Below are positions 59,601 to 64,000 of a stretch of DNA of 64,000 bases, piece by piece. A program made the position numbers and the translations under genes. The DNA is from Spisula solida (taxonomy: Eukaryota > Mollusca > Bivalvia > Venerida > Mactridae): the NCBI GenBank assembly GCA_947247005.1, contig OX365944.1, positions 2,430,501-2,494,500 on the forward strand, in the 5' to 3' direction. The notes below the pieces were generated by a model. The model was not told where the DNA came from. It did no database searches and saw only the letters and a list, made by a program, of their open reading frames with translations. Every line of letters starts with the position of its first letter. The stretch's first letter is position 1.

Positions 59601-62385
59601 TATGCACCTTATACATGTATGTATACATCATATACAGGGTGTCCAAAAAGAAAGCGAACAGTTTTTAATGTCTATTTATCAAACCTGTTCATTCTGCTTT
59701 CTCAAAGACAATATGCACATGCATGCGTACAGATAGACTTTTCCATGCACACTGTATGGTACTTACCTAAATTATTGCCTTTTCTCATTTTGTTCTATAT
59801 AACCTAGTGAATACAATACTTTTTGATGGAACTTTTTAAAGTTACTAGATTGGTTATTCACACCATTCCATTGGGTTATAATTGATCATTGATATCATTG
59901 GTTTGCTGAAGATCGGTGGTTGCTTAATTATGTCCTTCAAAAGATCTGAATCCTGACATAACTGAAACAGTTTCCAAGCTAGGTTTATCAAACTTGATAT
60001 GTTGATAGGGGGCAATAAGGGGATTATGCACGTCTAAACATATTTCAATTCTGACAAAAATTGTTGTTGCTATGGCAACAGAAACATTGAAAATGGCTTT
60101 AAACCGGTAGGGGACTTCTGTATTGCTTGCAACTCTTAATGACTTGTTGAGTATATACAGGGTGTTAAAAAATTTGTTCTCAAATTTAAATTCATATCAA
60201 GTTTTATTTGAACTGTGTACACAGTAGACAATTTTAATTTCTTACCCTTAAAACTTTATTTAACGCCTGAAAATTAGAACAATGATAGAACCCTCTCTCT
60301 GGATTTTAACTTGAAAATGTTACAGTTTTCTGAGGTCAGAAAAATAAACTATTGAAACTTAAACAGTGAGAACAAACTTTTTTAACACCGTGTACATGCT
60401 TTCAGGATTACAACAACCCTTTCATGTTGACATATTCCTCTGTTGTTTATTACAGGCTCATAATGTTGACAATGAATTTGAAGGCAGAAAAGCTAAGGAA
60501 AAGGATATAGAGAAACAAGTGGACCATGTAGCAGATGAGAAGATTGACTCAAAGAATGATAATCTACCTGTAAACATCAATAAAGATGTAGAAAAGGAAA
60601 AAGAAAAATCAAAATTGAAAGATAACAATGTAGATGTTGAGAAGAACAAAAAGGTTGATGAGGAGAAGGAGCAAGAAATGAAAGTTTTAGAAGAGAAACA
60701 ATTAGAAGCAGAGAAGAAACAGAACGAGATTTTAGCAAAACTTGAACAGCAACAGCATCAACAAGAAAAGATAATACAGGAACAAAAAGAAATTCTGGAA
60801 CAATTAAAAGAACATAATGATAAACATAAAGTAAGTATATGTCCTTTTTAAAGGTCTCCTTTATAAGTGATACTAACTTAAGCCTAGGTCCCACTGAGGA
60901 ATTCCACATTGGCGATGTCCTCCCGATTTCTTCTAATACCACCTAATTCATCACAATTCCTCCCGATATCACAAGCCCTAAAACTTCCCCTAGACCACGA
61001 GGAACCTGTTCCCGATGTCCTGATAGCTCATTAATTTCAATCAGGACCCCATGAGATGTTGTCAGGTCATGAAGAGGAATTTTTGAGTAACTATCTATAA
61101 ATAATTCCAGGACTGCTGCAAATGACATAAAATGTTCAAAGTATAACTTTATCATACACATCTAACCATGTGTGGCTGTTTGACATTACTAATATCATTA
61201 TATCTATGGCTCTAAGTATGAGGTTTTTAGAAAGAAATGTGCAAGTAAATATTTATTTGCTGCCTATATCTCTAGCTTTGTTTTAACTCTGCCTTAGTTT
61301 TTTTCAGGATGGATAATGAATATACATGTATACACTGCTTGGTTTTAACATTTTTATCACATTTTTTCCAGGATGAAGATGATGACATTGATGGTAAAAA
61401 TAATTTACTTCAACAACAAAACCTCCAACAAGACCCAGGTGATCATTTAAAAGGATTGCCAAATGGTTTGGCGCAATTGAAAGATAATCAACCTGCTTTA
61501 GAAGGAGTGTTACCTCAACAACAGCAAAACATTCAACCTAATCAACAGTTAGGTGCTGAACAACAACAACAGTTAGGTGCTGAACAACGGTTAGGCGTTG
61601 GACAACAGCAACAGTTAGGTGTTGGACAACAGTTAGGCGTTGGACAACAGCAACAGTTAGGTGTTGGACAACAGTTAGGCGTTGAACAACAGTTAGGCAT
61701 TGGACAACAACAACAGTTAGGCGCTGGACAACAGCAACAAATAGGCGGTGGACAACAGATAGGTGCCGGGCAACAGCAACAGCAGCTAGGTGCAGGGCAA
61801 CAGTTAGGAGCAGGGCAACAGCTAGGTGCTGGGCAACAGTTAGGTGCAGGGCAACAGTTAGGAGCAAGGCAACAGTTAGGTGCTGGGATACTGAATATAC
61901 AGAATCAAATCCTGAATCCAGATTCTAAAGATGGTTTAGTGTTGAATAACAACCAACTGGAAGGTGAACAGAAACAAAATGTGTTAAACGTGAAAGAAGA
62001 ACCAAAGCAGGATGTTGGACAAGACTCTGGTTTAAAGTATAATGTACAAGATCATAACCTCGATGGTGGATTACAAAATAATTTACAAGCAAATATTAAA
62101 AACATTTTAAATAAACAGGAAAATGTGGGTGTTGGTTTAAATGTAGCGGACAAGAAGGTTGAATATGTAGAAAATGTTGACAATATTAAACACAGAGGTA
62201 AAAGAGATATTGAAGATGCATTGGCCAATGCCAATATTGGTGTTGATGGTGAGGATGTAGAGAGGAAGATAAGTGCAGAGGATATACCTCACGTAGGTGA
62301 TCATATAGACAGATTGAAAGATAAGATACACACTGGTATACAACAAGAAGGTGTTGGTATTGTTAGAAAGGAACGAAGACGGTGA
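44514..62385 (+). CDS. SLC38A10: SLC38A10 orthologue, amino-acid transporter family (14 coding exons)
   Basis: Joining the exons listed below gives 930 residues with every splice in frame and GT/AG borders throughout. Residues 1-400 match the SLC38/amino acid-polyamine transporter fold: NSIIGVTVLAMPFCFK in span 1, CGIVLGALLLLFATW in span 2, then PIFSFAFGCQTQLF followed by YDALAEPSLKRI, the pattern diagnostic of SLC38A10. I count about 11 spans. Residues 400-930 are a long polar, presumably cytoplasmic tail with a Lys/Glu/Gln coiled coil (about 545-593) and a Gln-Leu-Gly repeat (about 650-766). A long tail is also characteristic of the vertebrate protein (about 1,100 residues). Family knowledge: a sodium-coupled neutral amino-acid transporter of intracellular and plasma membranes. 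Substrates here are inferred. Confidence 0.92.
44640..44860. mobile_element. SINE-like repeat in intron
   Basis: B-box-like GGTTTGATCCC at 44,694-44,704 followed by a body (TAATCCACTCTACCCAAGTG) unlike the 37,556 SINE. The A box is weak, so this is a tentative old SINE of another family. Confidence 0.35.
45133..45250 (+). CDS. SLC38A10: SLC38A10 coding exon; span 2
   Basis: TTTTTCAG|TGT to G|GTATGT, 118 bp. Encodes residues 33-71 plus one base: CGIVLGALLLLFATWLTIVS, then a basic loop TTRRRSYSLL. Confidence 0.9.
45251..45893. other. Intron with SINE remnant
   Basis: GGTTCGACCCT at 45,389 is a B-box-like remnant followed by ACCAATTACACATGAGACTT. Nothing else recognised. Confidence 0.4.
45894..45939 (+). 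CDS. SLC38A10: SLC38A10 coding exon, 46 bp
   Basis: TTTTCTAG|CA to GG|GTAAGA. Small exon encoding YFTLGASGKLVVEI with split codons at both ends (Ala72, Gly87). Aligns with the HAYGKAGK-type segment of the family. Confidence 0.85.
46419..46512 (+). CDS. SLC38A10: SLC38A10 coding exon; span 3
   Basis: TGATACAG|A to AGG|GTAAGT, 94 bp, phase 0 at the end. Encodes MIGLQLGTLVAQIVIIGDLG and PGIVSKAMGLR; the GDLG motif is conserved in the family. Confidence 0.9.
46727..47999. mobile_element. Pearl/Helitron-like element with 172-bp tandem core
   Basis: The left end forms a hairpin of TATACCCCCC with GGGGGGGTATA. The core is about six and a half copies of a 172-bp unit (for instance CTTGTGGACGCAACTCCTCC and ATTTGCGCTGCGACAATT recur at 172-bp spacing). 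The right end is GCGGGGGGTATATTAG, then GCCGAATGGC and CTAGT, which fits a Helitron-type 3' hairpin and CTRR end. The repeated 70-residue frames are artefacts of the unit. It lies wholly in an intron. Confidence 0.75.
48322..48462 (+). CDS. SLC38A10: SLC38A10 coding exon; spans 4 and 5
   Basis: TCATTTTAG|AAC to TAT|GTAAGT, 141 bp, phase 0 on both sides. Encodes NSDNLRTGLILVLCLFVGLP, LGLLKDVRALSKTSTLCIMF and YTFFSFY. Confidence 0.9.
48895..49165 (+). mobile_element. Diverged copy of the tRNA-derived SINE
   Basis: B-box-like GGTTCAACC near 48,949, then GGTACCAGTACTTCCCCTGC, GGAAGCTGGCTTCTCTC and AAGGTGTTGAGAGTGATT, all paralleling 37,640-37,770. The A box is decayed. Confidence 0.6.
49212..49333 (+). 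CDS. SLC38A10: SLC38A10 coding exon; span 6
   Basis: TATACTTAG|GTT to AC|GTGAGT, 122 bp. Encodes VVMLSIPRLVLGDWYNKVNF, WRMEGFFQCLPIFSFAFGCQ and the first two bases of Thr206. Confidence 0.9.
49334..49838. other. Intron, no feature seen
   Basis: About 505 bp of AT-rich sequence. 49,690-49,755 resembles 40,397-40,480. No coding signal. Confidence 0.5.
49839..49941 (+). CDS. SLC38A10: SLC38A10 coding exon; cytoplasmic motif and span 7 start
   Basis: AATTTCAG|T to CTA|GTAAGT, 103 bp. Completes TQLF and encodes ITYDALAEPSLKRINAIVGS then AVNMCTVSYLL. The Y-D-x-L-x-E-P-S pattern is a strong family marker. Confidence 0.92.
49942..50583. other. Intron with weak repeat remnants
   Basis: GTTTGATCCCAGG near 50,194 is B-box-like, and ATTATTGCAGGTTGC/ATTATTTCAGATTGC are tandem near 50,485-50,540. 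No coding exon. Confidence 0.4.
50584..50775 (+). CDS. SLC38A10: SLC38A10 coding exon; spans 7-8
   Basis: TTCTTTAG|GTT to CAT|GTAAGT, 192 bp. Encodes VGFFGYIAFCDVDDISGDII, NHFEENMMSDILKMC, then FVISIAVSIPLIVFPCRMSL. The FPCR motif before the next loop is typical of SLC38 transporters. Confidence 0.92.
50911..51520. mobile_element. Pearl-like element with 171-bp repeats
   Basis: Left end TATGCCCCTG, right end TGGGGGCATAAGCG, the same end style as 46,727. Internal units with TTTCTTCTAGCATTAATATGG recur at 171 bp (51,001 and 51,172). About two units plus a partial one. Confidence 0.6.
51625..51845 (+). mobile_element. Diverged SINE body
   Basis: ACATCATACCACAGACAACA, TATTTCCCTTGC, ACGGCTTCTGTACTCTCATA and GATGTGTCGAAAGTTGTTAA follow the body of the 37,556 SINE. 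The tRNA-like head is not recognisable. Confidence 0.5.
52407..52622. mobile_element. TTAAGC-family inverted-repeat element, full length
   Basis: The ends are TTAAGCCTAGGTCCCACTGA and, in complement, TAAAGCCTAGGTTCCACTAA. It is the best-preserved member and links the duplicated left half to the SLC38A10 introns. Confidence 0.7.
52677..52788 (+). CDS. SLC38A10: SLC38A10 coding exon; span 9
   Basis: AAATTACAG|AGA to A|GTAAGT, 112 bp. Encodes RSKDDVPGSWKIPEFHFKVI and TVVIIVGSMIIGILIPN. Confidence 0.9.
53178..53296 (+). CDS. SLC38A10: SLC38A10 coding exon; span 10
   Basis: TATTTTCAG|TT to AGG|GTTTGT, 119 bp. Encodes EFVLGLNGATMGTLICYIFP and ALFFLNVMSEKTEGKLSGR. GLxGATxG is conserved in the family. 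Confidence 0.92.
53505..55034. repeat. 33-bp minisatellite, about 46 copies
   Basis: The unit reads GATCCAGGTTCCATACTGGC then TTGTCACCCTAGT, with single-base variants. Because 33 is divisible by 3 and most copies lack stops, long frames appear on both strands (SDPGSILTCHP or SQYGTWIVRVT repeats). It lies entirely within the intron between the exons at 53,178 and 55,266 and is not coding. Confidence 0.95.
55266..55425 (+). CDS. SLC38A10: SLC38A10 coding exon; span 11 and tail start
   Basis: CTCTTCAG|CTT to G|GTAATA, 160 bp. Encodes LVLACGLTIMIASTYTTLSA, the last span, then a polar segment ending QQQLLEAKAVISEVKK. Confidence 0.88.
55426..56063. other. Intron, no feature seen
   Basis: Non-coding sequence with no recognised mobile element. 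The frames at 55,321 and 55,575 are chance. Confidence 0.5.
56064..56164 (+). CDS. SLC38A10: SLC38A10 coding exon; tail
   Basis: ATATTGCAG|AT to AAG|GTTGTA, 101 bp. Encodes DDAFGVNKSKFDNVDNTADE and RREPPIPQEPADDK. The donor GTTGTA is weak; reading through it gives a further 30 codons to a TAA at about 56,250. Confidence 0.8.
56165..57282. other. Intron, first part
   Basis: Sequence with CTTTCGCGAATACTAACTTTCGCG near 56,929-56,952 (short direct repeat of CTTTCGCGA). No coding region seen. Confidence 0.4.
57283..59470. mobile_element. Nested pearl-like elements with about 160-bp units
   Basis: Left end TATACCCCCAGATACATAG with the complementary TATGGGGGCTATA. The same left end starts again at about 58,069, directly after CTAGT, so a second element begins inside or behind the first. 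Units of about 160 bp contain GCGCTATTTCTCTGTAACCA, TTTGCATGAATGATCAGTAC and AGTTATGGCCCTTTGT. Right ends (GTTTCTGGGG, ATCACATTCAGTGAT hairpin, ATTTCTTGTT) occur near 59,055-59,092 and 59,429-59,466. Confidence 0.75.
59635..59820. mobile_element. Mariner-type end (remnant)
   Basis: TA followed by CAGGGTGTCCAAAAAGAAAG is a typical mariner terminal sequence. I cannot identify the matching right end, so the extent is approximate. Confidence 0.35.
60158..60392. mobile_element. Mariner-like inverted-repeat element, 235 bp
   Basis: CAGGGTGTTAAAAAATTTGT at the left and AACTTTTTTAACACCGTG at the right, with TA on each side. Same family as 40,982-41,187 but inverted (shared GAAAAATAAACTATTGA block). 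Confidence 0.7.
60456..60830 (+). CDS. SLC38A10: SLC38A10 coding exon; charged coiled-coil tail
   Basis: TTTATTACAG|GCT to AAA|GTAAGT, 375 bp, phase 0 on both sides. The first 70 residues are Lys/Asp/Glu-rich (KEKDIEKQVDHVADEKIDSK). The last 50 (EEKQLEAEKKQNEILAKLEQ then QQEKIIQEQKEILEQLKEH) have heptad spacing of Leu/Ile and predict a coiled coil. A related segment is known in vertebrate SLC38A10 tails. Confidence 0.88.
60878..61050. mobile_element. TTAAGC-family inverted-repeat element, inverted and truncated
   Basis: Begins TTAAGCCTAGGTCCCACTGA and reads as the reverse complement of the 52,407 copy through TTCCCGATGTCC and TGATAGCTCATTAATT. The far terminus is lost. Confidence 0.6.
61372..62385 (+). 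CDS. SLC38A10: SLC38A10 last coding exon with Gln-Leu-Gly repeat
   Basis: TTTTTTCCAG|GAT to stop TGA at 62,383-62,385, 337 codons. It starts acidic (DEDDDIDGKNN), then residues about 650-766 are short repeats such as QQLGVG, QQQQLGAG and QQLGAE, and the remainder is polar with HRGKRDIEDAL and ends RKERRR. An alternative acceptor at 61,307 would hit TAA at once, so the 61,371 acceptor is the usable one. Repeat number is likely polymorphic. Confidence 0.88.
   Translation, partial: DEDDDIDGKNNLLQQQNLQQDPGDHLKGLPNGLAQLKDNQPALEGVLPQQQQNIQPNQQLGAEQQQQLGAEQRLGVGQQQQLGVGQQLGVGQQQQLGVGQQLGVEQQLGIGQQQQLGAGQQQQIGGGQQIGAGQQQQQLGAGQQLGAGQQLGAGQQLGAGQQLGARQQLGAGILNIQNQILNPDSKDGLVLNNNQLEGEQKQNVLNVKEEPKQDVGQDSGLKYNVQDHNLDGGLQNNLQANIKNILNKQENVGVGLNVADKKVEYVENVDNIKHRGKRDIEDALANANIGVDGEDVERKISAEDIPHVGDHIDRLKDKIHTGIQQEGVGIVRKERRR
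61541..61888. repeat. In-frame imperfect tandem repeat (CAACAGTTAGGTGCTGGA type)
   Basis: Roughly 18-24-bp units of CAACAGTTAGG plus TGCTGGG, GGTGTTGGA or similar, with extra CAACAG codons. All length changes are multiples of three. It encodes the Gln-Leu-Gly region of SLC38A10. Confidence 0.9.
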
Positions 62386-63165
62386 AGCGGGGTTTGATTT
62401 CCTGTTGTTTCTTCCTTGCATTCTTTTTAAAATGGTCATACATTCTAGATGTTGTGGTTATTGAATACATTATATATATGATGTAATACATGTATATTAT
62501 AATTCATATTGATTATATGGGGAAAATTATCAAACATAATTTTGAAAAATACGGGACTTTTTTCTCTTAAGAATTTTTGTTCTTGAATGAGAAAGGGTAT
62601 TCTCCAAAGTTGCTAATGAGAAATACTTGTAGGCCCATTGCTATATAGAAGATAACTTCATACTGCAAGAGTGTTCTTATGACATAGAATTGACTACTTT
62701 ATTATTAGACTCTATGTCTTCTGACTGCATTTAAATAACTAGACCACCAGCAATAGTCTCTATACCATTAAAAAGTTTTTCTTGAACATGACATGACAGC
62801 ATGACATGTTTTATTTACATTATTACTAGTAATTGTTATGAATTTGATTGTTCGACAAATGTCATGTTGTGGTGACGTCATGTTGATGCCATGACAACTA
62901 AATAATGTTATAAATTCCCATTTTCACAAATTACATGGGAGAAAAATGCTACATCATGAGACAGTCAATGTGAGATATGGATATCTCATCTTCCGTGTCG
63001 TCCCTCGAAGCTACAGTTCATTGTATAATGATATAAAACAGGATGTGACCCACCAACAAATTATCAGGGTAAGCCTCATAGCTGGTTACAGTCCGACCCT
63101 TTGGCGAAAGATATCCTTATTCAACATAGAAATAAATGATGGATTCTTATACTTACAGACATATT
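62386..63165 (+). other. Probable 3' UTR of SLC38A10
   Basis: Follows the stop codon; the end is set by the poly(A) candidate described next. ATTAAA variants also occur at 62,767 and 63,275. The frame at 62,946-63,194 starts within it and has no recognisable product. Confidence 0.45.
63131..63136 (+). terminator. Candidate poly(A) signal AATAAA
   Basis: The only canonical AATAAA I find downstream of the stop. A GT-rich stretch (GGATGGTGTGTG) follows at about 63,172, the usual layout for cleavage around 63,150-63,165. Confidence 0.45.
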
Positions 63166-64000
63166 GCTATTGGATGGTGTGTGAATTTGATTAGTTATGT
63201 TACTGGCATATCTAGATGAATGACTTTTCTTGCCTTGAAGTATTGTTACTGTTGTTGTTGATCCGGTGACATATATTAAATTGTTTGATCATATGATGTA
63301 TATGACTGTCTCTATTGTCAAATTGAAATATGTATATTCTTGTAATTGCCATTCACTGCTACAGCATGTTTTAATTTGCTCTAATTTATACATGTATATA
63401 ACTTACAGACTTACATTTGTGTTGATTTGTTGTTTGCTCTAGTTAAGCCATAATTAAATTTAAAAACATGTCTGCTTTGCATAACCCTACCCTTTCATGA
63501 AAATGGCCCTTATCCAACAATGTGTTGGTGTCGGTCCACCCACTGAGTATATTTTTAGAAACATATAAATATCAATGTATTCCTGTGTACCCACCTTGAT
63601 TTTCATGTGTAAGCTTATGCTAAATGAACTATTTTTACAGATGATTACACGATTATGACATGATTTTATATTTACCACTACACTCTATATTATGTATTAA
63701 TACTAAAAACACCAAATATTTCACACAGCCATGTAAATTTTGAATGAGTTGCTATAATTACTTTTTTAATTGGGTATAATTTTAAAGCAATATATGAGGA
63801 TGATCCCCAGTATGCACATTAAATGTTTAATGCTAGTCCTGGGAAGTATGACATTAGTCCATGATGTTCATGGTATTTTTGGTGCACTATATGTAAGTGC
63901 TTGACTTGTGTAAAGTATTCAATTGTCTTTACTATTTATTTTTGCCAAATGCATTTTATACACATAATCGGGACCAAATTATTTTATAAAACATTTTGTC
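63166..64000. other. Sequence downstream of SLC38A10
   Basis: AT-rich, no coding frame or recognised repeat. A longer 3' UTR ending beyond the window cannot be excluded. Confidence 0.4.

Noticed and set aside
61307..61371. Alternative acceptor for the last SLC38A10 exon
   Set aside because: Splicing there in the required phase reads GAT GGA TAA, an immediate stop.

Overview
This window is animal nuclear DNA: AT-rich, intron-bearing and crowded with mobile elements. The repeat types point to a bivalve mollusc, with moderate confidence. They include tandem-repeat elements with C-rich and G-rich hairpin ends of the pearl/Helitron type, a tRNA-derived SINE, the 3' end of an RTE-like LINE, and many short inverted-repeat elements. 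There is no prokaryotic gene content, and most short open frames are repeats or chance.

Left half (1 to about 39,450). A segment of roughly 10.5-11.5 kb (when its insertions are set aside) is present three times in direct tandem: unit 1 about 1-18,894 (left end cut by the window), unit 2 about 18,895-30,344, unit 3 about 30,345-39,450 (right part missing). Every complete unit start carries the same terminal exon of a four-membrane-span (claudin/PMP22-like) protein, damaged differently in each copy. Units 1 and 2 carry a minus-strand candidate first exon with a signal peptide, broken in unit 1, plus a LINE fragment. Each unit has private insertions whose empty sites can be read in the sister units: a 7.2-kb pair of elements in unit 1, an 896-bp TTAA element in unit 2, and a 796-bp promoter-like insert and a SINE in unit 3. 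These insertions therefore postdate the duplication.

The most unusual structure is the unit 1 insertion (7,090-14,291). Two head-to-tail elements have essentially identical ends (248 bp left, about 1,173 bp right) but unrelated interiors, and the 8-bp target GAAATAAT stands before, between and after them. The shared right arm holds an array of about 15 short hairpins with loops of the form ANGC and stems that change sequence while staying paired. A second hairpin class has GTG...AAA loops.

Right half (about 39,450-64,000). One large plus-strand gene, the orthologue of SLC38A10, runs from a likely promoter near 41,260 to a stop at 62,385. Fourteen coding exons join in frame with standard splice sites to give 930 residues: an 11-span transporter domain followed by a long polar tail with a coiled coil and a Gln-Leu-Gly repeat. 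A possible upstream exon at about 41,291-41,467 would add 26 or 63 residues in frame. Its introns hold pearl-like tandem-repeat elements, SINE copies, inverted-repeat elements and a 33-bp minisatellite of about 46 copies.
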